DNA of 64,000 bases from CAVVFX01 sp963747535 (GTDB lineage Bacteria; Acidobacteriota; Terriglobia; Bryobacterales; Bryobacteraceae). Position 1 is the stretch's first letter. Each line of letters opens with the position of its first letter. Under the pieces are notes generated by a model. The model was not told the origin of the DNA, ran no database searches, and saw nothing but the letters and a program-made list of their open reading frames with translations. The stretch is taken from positions 1 to 64,000 of the forward strand of contig CAVVFX010000003.1 of assembly GCA_963747535.1 (NCBI GenBank). Direction: 5' to 3'. The position numbers and the translations under genes are program-made. This document shows positions 25,169 through 33,007 of the stretch, one piece after another.

Positions 25169-25604
25169 TCACTCGGGCGTCCGCCCCTGGCAGATTCTGA
25201 TCGCCGAGGACAGCAAGTCGGATGTCTACCTGATCCGGCAGGCTCTCACCAAATCAGGGATCGACGCGCAGATTCACGTAGCCGACGACGGCGAGAAGGC
25301 GGTCATGTTTTTCGAGGAGGCGGACGCCGACGCGTCGGCGCCCTGTCCGGACCTCATCCTCCTGGACATCAACATGCCGCGTTATAAGGGAGGCGACATA
25401 CTGCGAAAGCTGCGCGCCAGCGCGCGCTGCAAGGACGCGCTTGTCCTGATCGTGACGTCTTCGGACTCACAGCGCGACCGCGAGGACATGGAGGCTTTCG
25501 GCGCCAACGGGTATTTCCGCAAGCCGTCCGAGTTTTCCGAATTCATGAAGCTTGGACCGCTTGTTCGTGACTTGCTCACGCGAAACGAATCTCGGTCGCA
25601 GTGA
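25089..25604 (+). CDS. Second Rcp1-like response regulator, start uncertain
   Basis: The receiver domain reads GVRPWQILIAEDSKSDVYLIRQAL, LILLDINMPRYKGGDIL, LIVTSSDSQRDRED and YFRKPSEFSEFMKL, so all phosphorylation-site residues are present and it resembles the regulator before the kinase. It is in the +1 frame relative to the kinase, and its conserved part begins about 10 codons after the kinase stop. No ATG, GTG or TTG lies between the stop and the domain; the nearest in-frame start is TTG at 25089, inside the kinase gene, without a clear ribosome site. Alternatives are a rare start codon, a frameshifted hybrid kinase, or a base error. The domain itself is certain. Confidence 0.8.
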   Translation: MNATTGGSGSNRNPDEDRSSASLSRSDHSGVRPWQILIAEDSKSDVYLIRQALTKSGIDAQIHVADDGEKAVMFFEEADADASAPCPDLILLDINMPRYKGGDILRKLRASARCKDALVLIVTSSDSQRDREDMEAFGANGYFRKPSEFSEFMKLGPLVRDLLTRNESRSQ

Positions 25605-25612
25605 AGCGTTTT

Positions 25613-25649
25613 CCGGGCCTGACTTTAACTCTCGATCGAGTAAGCCCGG
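25613..25649. terminator. Inverted repeat between convergent genes
   Basis: CCGGGC (25613-25618) and GCCCGG (25644-25649) can pair around a loop that contains the palindrome CTCGATCGAG (25631-25640). It sits between the convergent regulator and pyrophosphatase genes. No T-run follows, so function as a bidirectional terminator is a guess from position. Confidence 0.35.
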
Positions 25650-26195
25650 CTACTTCCGCGCAGCGTCCTTGTGAGCCTTGATGCCGGCCTTCAAGAATCG
25701 GAGCGCCTTCTTCGGTCCGCCCGTACTGGTGATCTTGAATTTCTTGCCGCGCTGTTTGTTATAGGAGACGAAAAACTCCTGAATCTGATGAAGCGCGGTC
25801 TTGCTCATCTCCTTGATGGTCTTCAGATCCTCGTGATCATAGGAATGTACTGCGACGCCCAGCAGCCGGTCGTTGCTTTCGGTCTTGCCGTCTTCAGTCT
25901 GTTCGGCTGTGATAATGCCAATGATCCGTACTTCGATGAGGCAACCGACATGGGCGGGAGCGTCCATAAGGACCATGACGTCGAGCGGATCGCCGTCCTC
26001 GCCCAGGGTCGAGGGCAGGAAGCCGAAATCGAAGGGGAACATCATGCCTTCGGGCAGCAGGCCGCCCAGCATGAACAGGCCCGTCTCCGGATCAAAATCA
26101 AACTTGTTGCGGCAGCCTTTCGGGGTTTCTATGATGGCACGGCAGGTCCCGGTTTTGTTGTCCAGTTGCAGGGAGAGGGAGGTCAGATCAGCCAT
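25650..26195 (-). CDS. ppa: Inorganic pyrophosphatase (family I)
   Basis: 181 residues from ATG at 26195. The family I active-site motif appears as EDGDPLDVMVLMD, with three acidic metal ligands. Other conserved parts are IETPKGCRNKFDFDPETGLF (the Lys/Glu/Tyr region), FPFDFGFLPSTLG and VGVAVHSYDHEDLKTI-like segments. It hydrolyses PPi to phosphate in the cytoplasm, pulling biosynthetic reactions forward. The C-terminal KKALRFLKAGIKAHKDAARK tail is basic. It is transcribed toward the kinase locus, away from the DUF389-like gene, with 38 bases between the divergent starts. Confidence 0.93.
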   Translation of the reverse strand: MADLTSLSLQLDNKTGTCRAIIETPKGCRNKFDFDPETGLFMLGGLLPEGMMFPFDFGFLPSTLGEDGDPLDVMVLMDAPAHVGCLIEVRIIGIITAEQTEDGKTESNDRLLGVAVHSYDHEDLKTIKEMSKTALHQIQEFFVSYNKQRGKKFKITSTGGPKKALRFLKAGIKAHKDAARK

Positions 26196-26233
26196 GATTA
26201 TCGTCTTCCTTCCTAGATTAAGAGGTTGCCAAT

Positions 26234-27148
26234 ATGCATGAGATTCGAGCCACAGTGCCGCCGGAACTCTCGGAAGAAGCGGCGCGTCTCGCCCACGAGG
26301 CCGGCATCGAGCGCGTGAGCATCGCCGAGGTGTTCATCCACGGACCCGGGTTCGCCCGCCGGATCGTGAGCGCCGACACCTCCACGCCGAAGGCGCGCGC
26401 CTTTGTCGATGCGCTGCTGAACTCTCCCGCCTTTTCGGGGGCCGACTATACGGTTACATCGCGCGAGGTGCGATCCATCGTGAGCGATGAGTCCCCGGAT
26501 CGCCTGACCCGGCCGATGAGTGAGCCTTTTACAGACGTTATTCAGGACCTTTGGCAAATGAGTCATGTCACGACCAGCTATGTGGGCCGGGCGGCTGCCG
26601 GTGGAATTCTGCTCGCGACCGGAATCATCGATGACAACCCGATTGCCATCGTGGTCGCAGCGCTCTTCCTGCCCTACCTCTCGCAGGTGCTCGCCGTCAG
26701 CTTTGGCCTGTGGAGCCGCGACCGCGCCCTCCTTCTCAAAGGCATGCGCGCTGTGGCCGTAAGCACCGTGCTGGCGATTGCGGCCGGGGCTGTCGTCGCA
26801 CTGATCCAGGGCGGCACGATCGCATTCGCGGGGTTCAAAAATCCGTTGAGCAGTTTCTTCATTTCCGCAGTGATCGGTGTCACAGCAGGCCTCTCGACGG
26901 CCGATGACACCGGACGCCGATACCTGATCGGTGTCGCGGCGGCGGTCCAACTCGCCATCTTCCCGGTCTGGCTGGGAGCTGCTCTGGTTCTGGGCCTGCC
27001 CGATCATGGAATTCTCTATTCACGCTTGCTCAGTTTTGGCATCAACCTTGTGACAATCGCCGCCGCCGGTGTCGGAGCCTATGCCATCCTGCACCTCGGT
27101 GCGGGCCGCGGCTGGGGGTCTCCGCGCAGCGGACCGCGCACCGGCTAG
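26234..27148 (+). CDS. DUF389-like integral membrane protein
   Basis: 304 residues from ATG at 26234. An N-terminal cytosolic alpha/beta domain (about 1-95, MHEIRATVPPELSEEAARLAHEAG) precedes about six membrane segments, e.g. AAAGGILLATGIIDDNPIAIVVAALFLPYL, GMRAVAVSTVLAIAAGAVVALIQG, SSFFISAVIGVTAGLSTADDT and YLIGVAAAVQLAIFPVWLGAALVLG. The layout resembles the DUF389 family of uncharacterised membrane proteins (an N-terminal sensor-like domain and a hydrophobic core). No transport substrate can be deduced. Its 3' end overlaps the convergent DUF6496 gene by 4 bases. Confidence 0.75.
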   Translation: MHEIRATVPPELSEEAARLAHEAGIERVSIAEVFIHGPGFARRIVSADTSTPKARAFVDALLNSPAFSGADYTVTSREVRSIVSDESPDRLTRPMSEPFTDVIQDLWQMSHVTTSYVGRAAAGGILLATGIIDDNPIAIVVAALFLPYLSQVLAVSFGLWSRDRALLLKGMRAVAVSTVLAIAAGAVVALIQGGTIAFAGFKNPLSSFFISAVIGVTAGLSTADDTGRRYLIGVAAAVQLAIFPVWLGAALVLGLPDHGILYSRLLSFGINLVTIAAAGVGAYAILHLGAGRGWGSPRSGPRTG

Positions 27149-27339
27149 GACTTCTTTTTCTTCTTGGGAATCTTCGCTCCGGACGCGCGCGCTTCACTGA
27201 GCGCGATCGCCACGGCCTGTTTGCGGCTCTTGACCTTCTTGCCGCTGCCGGATTTAAGGGTGCCCTCCTTGTGCTCCTTCATGACCTTGTGGACTTTGCG
27301 CTTCCCGGTCGAGCTTGAGGCTGATTTTTTCTTGGCCAT
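27145..27339 (-). CDS. DUF6496-type small lysine-rich protein
   Basis: 64 residues, nearly one third Lys/Arg: KRKVHKVMKEHKEGTLKSGSG and VKSRKQAVAIALSEARASGAKIPKKKKKS. The KVMxEFKxGxLKSGSGxxVKxRKQAIAIALSEAR pattern is the DUF6496 family, often found with stress genes; a DNA-binding role is plausible from charge but unproven. ATG at 27339 comes 3 bases after the hemerythrin gene stop, so the two are co-transcribed. Confidence 0.85.
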   Translation of the reverse strand: MAKKKSASSSTGKRKVHKVMKEHKEGTLKSGSGKKVKSRKQAVAIALSEARASGAKIPKKKKKS

Positions 27340-27342
27340 GAT

Positions 27343-27954
27343 TTACCGCCCCGCCTGCGATTTGCGCTTGCCGCCACGGCTCGACGACCCCCTCGCCGGC
27401 GCTTTTCGGGTGGTCGATTTCTTGCGCGCGGCGGCAGCCGCGGGCGAGTCCGCACGGCCGCGGGACTTTGCGACCATCGCGTGTTCCGCGTCGGTCGGAA
27501 TGCCGTCCTTCAGCAATTCCTTCTTGCGTGCGAGCATCCGCTGTCCCAAGGCCTCGAAATCGATATCGAGCTCCTTGGCTTTCGGCAGCATCTCGGTCTC
27601 TTCTTCGCGGATGTGGTGCCGGACGCTTTCGGCAAGAACTGTAAATTTTGCATCCCGGTGATCATTCTTAGCGTCGATGGTGTCCAGCTCGGCTATCAGA
27701 ACTTTGGCGACGTGGTGTTCCTCGTCCGCCTCGTTCATGAGGTCTTTGCCGACATGGGCGCGGACGGTCGGATAGAAGATTTCTTCTTCGAGGAGGGCGT
27801 GGATCTTCAGCTCGATCAGCGCCTGATCAACGATTTTGCTCTTCCGGGCCGGTGTTTCCGCCTTCTCGAACTCTTCGAAGAGAGCTTTGACGGTATCGTG
27901 ATCCTTCTTCAGGATCGCGATGGCATGGGTTTCGGGTAACATCCAGTCGAACAT
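27343..27954 (-). CDS. Hemerythrin HHE-domain protein with basic tail
   Basis: 203 residues from ATG at 27954. The hemerythrin four-helix bundle (about 10-145) shows the di-iron ligand pattern: KKDHDTVKALFEEFE, LIELKIHALLEEEIFYPTVR, EEHHVAKVLIAELD and LAESVRHHIREEETEMLPKA. Such HHE proteins bind a non-heme di-iron centre and take part in O2, NO or iron handling. A 50-residue Ala/Lys/Arg/Ser tail (SPAAAAARKKSTTRKAPARG) may bind nucleic acid. It heads a two-gene unit with DUF6496, divergent from the small protein and Mn catalase genes. Confidence 0.92.
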   Translation of the reverse strand: MFDWMLPETHAIAILKKDHDTVKALFEEFEKAETPARKSKIVDQALIELKIHALLEEEIFYPTVRAHVGKDLMNEADEEHHVAKVLIAELDTIDAKNDHRDAKFTVLAESVRHHIREEETEMLPKAKELDIDFEALGQRMLARKKELLKDGIPTDAEHAMVAKSRGRADSPAAAAARKKSTTRKAPARGSSSRGGKRKSQAGR

Positions 27955-27999
27955 CTTCGGTTCCTCCTCATTTAGATCAGGTGCTGTTACGGGCGAGTA

Positions 28000-28017
28000 C
28001 AGGAGCCAAGGCTCCTG
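28000..28017. promoter_or_regulatory. 18-base perfect palindrome in divergent promoter region
   Basis: CAGGAGCCAAGGCTCCTG is a perfect inverted repeat located 46 bases before the hemerythrin start and 87 bases before the small-protein start. Its position between divergent stress genes suggests an operator for a dimeric regulator. Inference from symmetry only. Confidence 0.35.
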
Positions 28018-28103
28018 CCATTACTTAACGCTTCGCCGAGCATTTTTGGTTCCATGCGTGCAAGGGATTTCGGTGTCCGCAAGTCTTAACGAGGAGGAGA
28101 ATT

Positions 28104-28301
28104 ATGTCATCGCGCGAAATCATCCAACCGCATCCGGGCGATAAACGCTACGCCCGCCGTAACGAGGAGGGTCAGTTCACCGAGAACCAAGTGGATGTCG
28201 GAAAGTCCCTCGCTGCGGACCGGCGCAGCAAGGCAAAGAAAGTTGTTCCCAAAGGGCAGGGCGACCGGGGCGACCAGAAACCCGCCGCCAAAAAAAGCTG
28301 A
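28104..28301 (+). CDS. Small basic conserved protein, paralogue of the one at 19.4 kb
   Basis: 65 residues from ATG at 28104 with a strong ribosome site (GAGGAGGAG). Sequence features GDKRYARRNEEGQFTENQ, VDVGKSLAADRRSKAKK and KGQGDRGDQKPAAKKS are shared with the protein at 19438-19707. The family is highly charged, probably flexible, and of unknown function. It is followed after 46 bases by the Mn catalase gene on the same strand. Confidence 0.8.
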   Translation: MSSREIIQPHPGDKRYARRNEEGQFTENQVDVGKSLAADRRSKAKKVVPKGQGDRGDQKPAAKKS

Positions 28302-28347
28302 CTCGATCCCGCAATTCAAAATAAATGCAATCACTTACAGGAGAACT

Positions 28348-29115
28348 ATGTATCACCACATTAAGACATTGATGTACACGGTTCGGATAGGTCAGCCCGA
28401 TCCGCGGTTCGGGAACATGCTGCTTGAGCAGTTCGGCGGCGCGAACGGCGAACTTGCCGCCGCCATGCAGTATTCCATCCAGGGCCTCAATTGTGACGAT
28501 CCCGAACGCAAAGACCTTTTAATGGATATCGGGACTGAGGAGCTGAGCCACCTCGAAGTGGTCGGGACCCTCGCCCGCATGCATCTCAAGCCGCTCAAGT
28601 CCGACCGGAGGGCGGCGCATGCCGATCCCCTGATCGCGATCGCCGGCGGCGGCGGAGTCGCCCTTTTTAATTCGATGGGCGATGCCTGGACGGCGGATTA
28701 TCTCAAGATAACGGGCGAGCTCGATGTTGATCTTCGCAGCAATATCGCAGCGGAAGCCCGGGCGAAGATTGTCTATGAACGGTTGATCAATTTCACGGAC
28801 GACCAGGGCACGATCGATGCGCTTCAGTTTCTGATGACCCGTGAAATTACGCACATGAAGGCGTTCACGGCGGCGCTGGAAAGCATGGGCAAACCGGCTT
28901 TCTCCATCGGGCGCATTCCGCCGACGCCTGGCTTGGTGGATCAGTATTTCAACGCCTCCACGGGCACGGGAGACAGGGGAGAACCGGACGCGCGCGGGCC
29001 GTGGAACGAAGGGGGCGATTGGGAGATGGTGGAGGCCCCGGCGTTCAAGGCCTTTGAATCCGCCCAGGCCGGCACCCGCCAGCCTTCCGCGAACGGTGTG
29101 CCGGAAAGATCGTAA
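28348..29115 (+). CDS. Manganese catalase
   Basis: 255 residues from ATG at 28348 with AGGAGAAC just upstream. The ferritin-like bundle holds the di-manganese ligands: E in EQFGGANGELAAAMQYSIQG, EELSHLEVVGT, E and H in AAEARAKIVYERLINFTDDQGTIDALQFLMTREITHMKAF. The C-terminal part (PTPGLVDQYFNAS, RGPWNEGGDW) is the usual wrap-around tail. It breaks down H2O2 without heme. It is followed by the DUF892 gene (28 bases gap) and belongs to a peroxide/iron cluster with the hemerythrin. Confidence 0.93.
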   Translation: MYHHIKTLMYTVRIGQPDPRFGNMLLEQFGGANGELAAAMQYSIQGLNCDDPERKDLLMDIGTEELSHLEVVGTLARMHLKPLKSDRRAAHADPLIAIAGGGGVALFNSMGDAWTADYLKITGELDVDLRSNIAAEARAKIVYERLINFTDDQGTIDALQFLMTREITHMKAFTAALESMGKPAFSIGRIPPTPGLVDQYFNASTGTGDRGEPDARGPWNEGGDWEMVEAPAFKAFESAQAGTRQPSANGVPERS

Positions 29116-29143
29116 CGATTCCATACAAAAAGAGGAGATGACT

Positions 29144-29725
29144 ATGCCACAAGTTAGAGAATTGCTGGTCGACGAGCTAAAGGACCTCCTTCACGCGGAG
29201 GGGCAGCTGACGGAAGCCCTTCCGAAGATGGCGGCAGCCGCCCGCCATCCGAAGCTGAAAGAGGCTTTCGAGAAGCATCTGGTTCAAACCGAGGGACAGA
29301 TCGAACGCCTGCGGACGATATTCGAGCTGCTGGGCGAAAAGGCCCAGCCGAAACCGTGCAAGGCCATGATGGGGCTCGTCAAGGAAGGCGAGGAGACCAT
29401 CGAAGAGGGCAGCGAAAAAGAACCGCTGGCGGCCGATCTGGCGCTGATCGCCGCGGCTCAGAAGGTCGAACACTATGAGATCGCCTCCTACGGGACGGCC
29501 CGCGGGCTGGCCCGGCAAATCGGCGAGATCGAGTGCGCCCGGCTGCTCTCCCATACGCTCGGCGAAGAGGAGAGCGCGGACTTCCTGCTGACGGCCATCG
29601 CCGATCCATTGCTCCAGCAGGCGACGCTTGACGATGGCGACGCGGACGTCAATCTCGAAACCGTGGGGAAACAGTCGTCTCCCCGTAAAAAGACAGCCAG
29701 CCGGACCAGTTCGGGAAAAGCTTGA
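29144..29725 (+). CDS. DUF892 (YciE/YciF) ferritin-like protein
   Basis: 193 residues from ATG at 29144; an ATG two codons earlier lies too close to the GAGGAG ribosome site. The four-helix YciE/YciF pattern is clear: LLVDELKDLLHAEGQLTEALPKMA, LKEAFEKHLVQTEGQIERL, CKAMMGLVKEGEETI, ALIAAAQKVEHYEIASYGTARGLA and LLSHTLGEEESADFLL, with Glu/His ligands suited to a di-iron site. The family is stress-induced in enterobacteria and soil bacteria; its catalytic role is uncertain. A Ser/Lys-rich tail ends the protein. A strong hairpin follows its stop. Confidence 0.92.
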   Translation: MPQVRELLVDELKDLLHAEGQLTEALPKMAAAARHPKLKEAFEKHLVQTEGQIERLRTIFELLGEKAQPKPCKAMMGLVKEGEETIEEGSEKEPLAADLALIAAAQKVEHYEIASYGTARGLARQIGEIECARLLSHTLGEEESADFLLTAIADPLLQQATLDDGDADVNLETVGKQSSPRKKTASRTSSGKA

Positions 29726-29731
29726 CCGGGC

Positions 29732-29770
29732 GGGGGCAGGGTCTAGATGATTAGCCCTGTCCCCCTTGTT
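29732..29770 (+). terminator. Rho-independent terminator after the DUF892 gene
   Basis: GGGGGCAGGG (29732-29741) pairs with CCCTGTCCCCC (29755-29765), a near-perfect GC-rich stem with a 13-base loop, followed by TTGTT. It lies 6 bases after the DUF892 stop and before ku, so it separates the catalase unit from the repair genes. Confidence 0.6.
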
Positions 29771-29803
29771 ACGGGGTTAACCTTTTAAGGAGGAGTCGCG
29801 AGA

Positions 29804-30625
29804 ATGGCCGCAACAGTCTGGAAGGGCTATATCAGCTTCGGTTTGGTGTCGTTTCCGGTGCGGCTCACGTCGGCCGCGCGCGCGGAGACGGTGCATTTTC
29901 ACATGCTCCACAAGAAGGATCTCTCGCGGGTGAAAGAGGTCTGGTTCTGCGCCGAGGAAGACAAGCAGATCGACCGTTCGGACATTGTCAAAGGCTACGA
30001 GACGACCAAGGGTTCGTATGTCGTCGTCGAGGATGAGGAACTGAAGAAGATAGCGCCGGCGACGGCCACGACCATGGATATCCTTCAGTTCGTCGGCAAC
30101 GATGAGGTCGATCCGATTTTCTTCGAGAGCTCATATTATGTCGCTCCCGAAGACAAGACCGCCAAGCCCTATACGCTGTTCATGGCGGCCCTCGAAGAGA
30201 CCAAGCAGGATGCGATCGCAAAGATCGCCATGCATAACCGTGAACACATCGTGCTGATCCGGCCCTCTGAGGGGGGACTTATCCTTCATACGCTTTATTA
30301 CCCCGATGAGCTGCACAAATCCAACAAGAGCGAAGCGCCGAAATCCAAATACACCTCCAAAGAGCTTGAACTGGCGAAGAGCCTGGTTAACCACCTGAAG
30401 GCTCAGTTTAAGCCGCAGGACTTCACGGACGAGTACCGGGAGAATGTCGAGCGCCTGATAAAGGAAAAGCAAAAAGGCAAGAAGATCACCACTGTCGAAC
30501 AACCGCGCAAGGCCCCGGTCATCGACCTGATGGAAGCCCTCAAGCGCAGCATCCAAGCAGGGTCAGGGAAACCGGCATCGAAGGGTAAAGCCCGCAAGAC
30601 CAGTGGTCGGCGCAAGGCCGCGTAG
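29804..30625 (+). CDS. ku: Non-homologous end-joining protein Ku
   Basis: 273 residues from ATG at 29804 with AAGGAGGAG upstream. The bacterial Ku core is complete: AATVWKGYISFGLVSFPVRLTSAA, VKEVWFCAEEDKQI, SDIVKGYET..SYVVVEDEELKKI, ISSYYVAP-like FESSYYVAPEDK, and MHNREHIVLIRPSEGGLILHTLYYPDEL. The C-terminus is Lys-rich (PASKGKARKTSGRRKAA), as in Ku proteins that contact LigD and DNA. The ring-shaped homodimer binds DNA ends and recruits LigD. It converges with the repair operon coming from the right; the stops of ku and polX are 7 bases apart. Confidence 0.96.
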   Translation: MAATVWKGYISFGLVSFPVRLTSAARAETVHFHMLHKKDLSRVKEVWFCAEEDKQIDRSDIVKGYETTKGSYVVVEDEELKKIAPATATTMDILQFVGNDEVDPIFFESSYYVAPEDKTAKPYTLFMAALEETKQDAIAKIAMHNREHIVLIRPSEGGLILHTLYYPDELHKSNKSEAPKSKYTSKELELAKSLVNHLKAQFKPQDFTDEYRENVERLIKEKQKGKKITTVEQPRKAPVIDLMEALKRSIQAGSGKPASKGKARKTSGRRKAA

Positions 30626-30632
30626 GGGCGTG

Positions 30633-32345
30633 CTACCGCCTGAAGAGTCGTGACAATTTGTTCCACGGCAGGCAGTTCAGGACGGAGGTTTTTTCCAGTC
30701 CGGCGCGCCTTGCCTGGTTGAGACCGTAGGTGACGTTATCGAATTCGCGCATGCTGTGCGCATCTGTCGACACGGCGATCCTGATCCCGGCCGCGTGCGC
30801 GAGCCGCGCGTTCTCGGCGGAAAGATCGAGGCGGTCGGGGCTCGCATTGATCTCGAAAAAACAACCGTTCTTCCGGGCGTGGCCGACGATCCGCTCGATG
30901 TCGATTTCATAACCGGGACGTTTCAGCAACAAACGCCCGGTCGCGTGTCCGAGGATATTGAAATAACGGTTGGCCATAGCGCGCATGATGCGCTCGGTCT
31001 GCTCGTCCTTCCCGAGACCAAAGCGCGAGTGGATGGAACAGACCGTGTAGTCGAGTTCCTTCAGCAGGTCGTCCGGATAATCCAGAGATCCATCCACAAG
31101 AATATCCACCTCGGAGGATTTCAGGACCCGGAAGCCCTTGAGCTTTTCATTCAGCTTGTCGATGTACCTTATTTGTTTCCAGAGGTCCTCCACGGACACG
31201 CCCCGCGCAATCTTCAGGCTTTGGGAGTGATCGGAAATACCGAGATACTCATAGCCTTTTTCTTTCGCCGCCGCTGCCATCTGTTCGATGGAATGGGACC
31301 CGTCGCTAGAGGTTGAATGGGCGTGAAGCTCGCCCCTCACGTCCTTCACGGTGACTAAGACGGGGAGGGTGCCCTCGGCCGCTCTCTGCACCTCGTCGTG
31401 GCCCTCGCGGAGTTCGGGCTCGATGAACGCCAGGCCGAACTTTCTGTAAAAATCCGCTTCCTGCGGGAAGGGGCCTTTTGCCTTCATGGACTTTAGACTG
31501 CCCGTGACGGCTGCAAGCTTGCGCAGGTGCGCTTTCGACCCGGTGCCCTCAATCATCGACAGGCCCCAGTTACCGGGTGCGGCCAGTTTGATATGCAACT
31601 GAATCCCTGATGAGAGGGTAAACACCGCCGTGTCCTTCGAAGACGTGACGAGCGGTGTCCGGCCGCCGTAACGTTGCAGCGTGGCGATGACGAAAGGAAA
31701 GTCGTCGGTCTCGACGATGAATTCCATGTCCTCGATGATCTCCGCCCGGCGGCGATAATCACCGACCACTTCGGCCCGGCGCGCGCCACATTTCGCAATC
31801 AGGAATTCCTCGATCGCGTCGCGCAGATCGTCAGCCCGGTAAAGCAGCATCCCGTGCGTTTCCGTCAGGCCCTGGCGAACATGCTGAGCCATGCGCTGGC
31901 CGAGAGCTCTTTCGATGGCGCCGCTTTCCAGCTGTTCGCGCAGCTCGTCCACAGACGAGATATTGAGCTTTTTGTAAATTCGCAAGACGCGCTTGGGATC
32001 CAGACGCGGATAGGCGCTGATGCTCGCGAGGGCCGGACTGGCCTCCGACCGAAGTTTTTCGAGCTTCCCCAGGCTGCCGGTCAGAACGATCTCCCGGATG
32101 GCGCTGCTGATGGCTTCGCCGATGCCCTCGAACCGGGTCAGGTCGGACTCTTCCCGGACGAGCTCGTTAATGCTCTCGGACAGGGTTCTGATCGAGGCGG
32201 CCGCGCGCCGGTACGCTTTCACCTTATACGGGTTTTCCTTCTGGGTCGAAAGCAGCTGGGCGAGACTCGCCAACCGGTCCGCGATTTCAGCATTGCTGAG
32301 GGCGGGCGCGGCCTCCGAATTCGTCAGACCAGCGTGCGTTTCCAT
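30633..32345 (-). CDS. polX: DNA polymerase/3'-5' exonuclease PolX
   Basis: 570 residues from ATG at 32345 with AGGAGAAAGGCC before it. An N-terminal HhH polymerase X domain (LTRFEGIGEAISSAIREIVLTG, VLRIYKKLNISSVDEL) leads into the palm domain (EVVGDYRRRAEIIEDMEFIVETDD). The C-terminal PHP nuclease domain has ELHAHSTSSDGSHSIEQM, YEYLGISDHSQSLKIARG, SSEVDILVDG, CSIHSRFGLGKDEQ, LGHATGRLL and EINASPDRLDLS. In the palm, the usual GSxRRG is GDYRRRAE. PolX fills gaps in base-excision and end-joining repair. It is last in the SDR-ligD-NRAMP-isochorismatase-polX run. A decayed copy lies at 5.8-7.3 kb. Confidence 0.94.
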   Translation of the reverse strand: METHAGLTNSEAAPALSNAEIADRLASLAQLLSTQKENPYKVKAYRRAAASIRTLSESINELVREESDLTRFEGIGEAISSAIREIVLTGSLGKLEKLRSEASPALASISAYPRLDPKRVLRIYKKLNISSVDELREQLESGAIERALGQRMAQHVRQGLTETHGMLLYRADDLRDAIEEFLIAKCGARRAEVVGDYRRRAEIIEDMEFIVETDDFPFVIATLQRYGGRTPLVTSSKDTAVFTLSSGIQLHIKLAAPGNWGLSMIEGTGSKAHLRKLAAVTGSLKSMKAKGPFPQEADFYRKFGLAFIEPELREGHDEVQRAAEGTLPVLVTVKDVRGELHAHSTSSDGSHSIEQMAAAAKEKGYEYLGISDHSQSLKIARGVSVEDLWKQIRYIDKLNEKLKGFRVLKSSEVDILVDGSLDYPDDLLKELDYTVCSIHSRFGLGKDEQTERIMRAMANRYFNILGHATGRLLLKRPGYEIDIERIVGHARKNGCFFEINASPDRLDLSAENARLAHAAGIRIAVSTDAHSMREFDNVTYGLNQARRAGLEKTSVLNCLPWNKLSRLFRR

Positions 32346-32394
32346 GGCCTTTCTCCTGCTGACAAACGATCTGCGCCGCAAGAAGTTCGCGGCC

Positions 32395-32982
32395 CTAGCG
32401 CGGAGCCGCCTTCAAATCGTCAAGACGCAGCTTGGCCGCCGGCACCACCGTCGCATCGGCCATCTCCTTTATATGCTCGATGGCCTGCCGGTGCTCGCGG
32501 GGCGAGCGCGCTGCCGAGCAGTCGGACGGCACGAACAGTCGGAATTCCCGCATGTTCGCATCGTGGGCTGTGCAGACGATACAGCTGTTTGTCGCCAGGC
32601 CGCACAGGATCAGATTGGTCGCGCCCAGATAGCGCAGCAGAATTTCAAGTGGCGTCTGAAAGAAAGCCGAGTGCATGGGCTTCAGCACGAAATAGTCATC
32701 CGCGCCCGGGCGAAGCGCTTCTACAAATTTGCGCCCTGCCGATTCCGGCCGCAGGCAATAGGTCACCAGCTTCGCGGCATCCGAGCGCCATTGTCCGAAA
32801 TTGTCGTTGACGTAGATGCACGGGATGCCGGTCTTACGGGCGCGTTCTTTAAGCCGCGCCAGCCGGGGCGCTATCGGCAGGGCCTGGCGCAGGATGCGCT
32901 GGCCGTCAGGAAATTCGAAGTGGTTGATGACGTCGATCAGAATGAGGGCGACCGACGATTTGTGGCGTGTGTTGGATGTCAT
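32395..32982 (-). CDS. Isochorismatase-family cysteine hydrolase
   Basis: 195 residues from ATG at 32982. The Rossmann-like isochorismatase fold shows the triad: Asp in LILIDVINHF, Lys in YFVLKPMHSAFFQTPLE and nucleophile Cys in GLATNSCIVCTAHDANM. A cis-peptide region precedes the Cys as usual. Family members hydrolyse amides or vinyl ethers (nicotinamidase, isochorismatase and others); the substrate cannot be assigned. It lies 25 bases after the NRAMP-like gene and 49 bases before polX, inside the repair operon. Confidence 0.9.
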   Translation of the reverse strand: MTSNTRHKSSVALILIDVINHFEFPDGQRILRQALPIAPRLARLKERARKTGIPCIYVNDNFGQWRSDAAKLVTYCLRPESAGRKFVEALRPGADDYFVLKPMHSAFFQTPLEILLRYLGATNLILCGLATNSCIVCTAHDANMREFRLFVPSDCSAARSPREHRQAIEHIKEMADATVVPAAKLRLDDLKAAPR

Positions 32983-33007
32983 GGCCTGCTCCGGGCGATC
33001 CCTTCCG

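Noticed and set aside
28034..28060. GGAAC-type (EcfG general stress) promoter on the minus strand before hemerythrin
   Set aside because: GGAAC and CGTT elements are present but separated by 18 bases rather than the usual 16-17, so the match is too loose to call.
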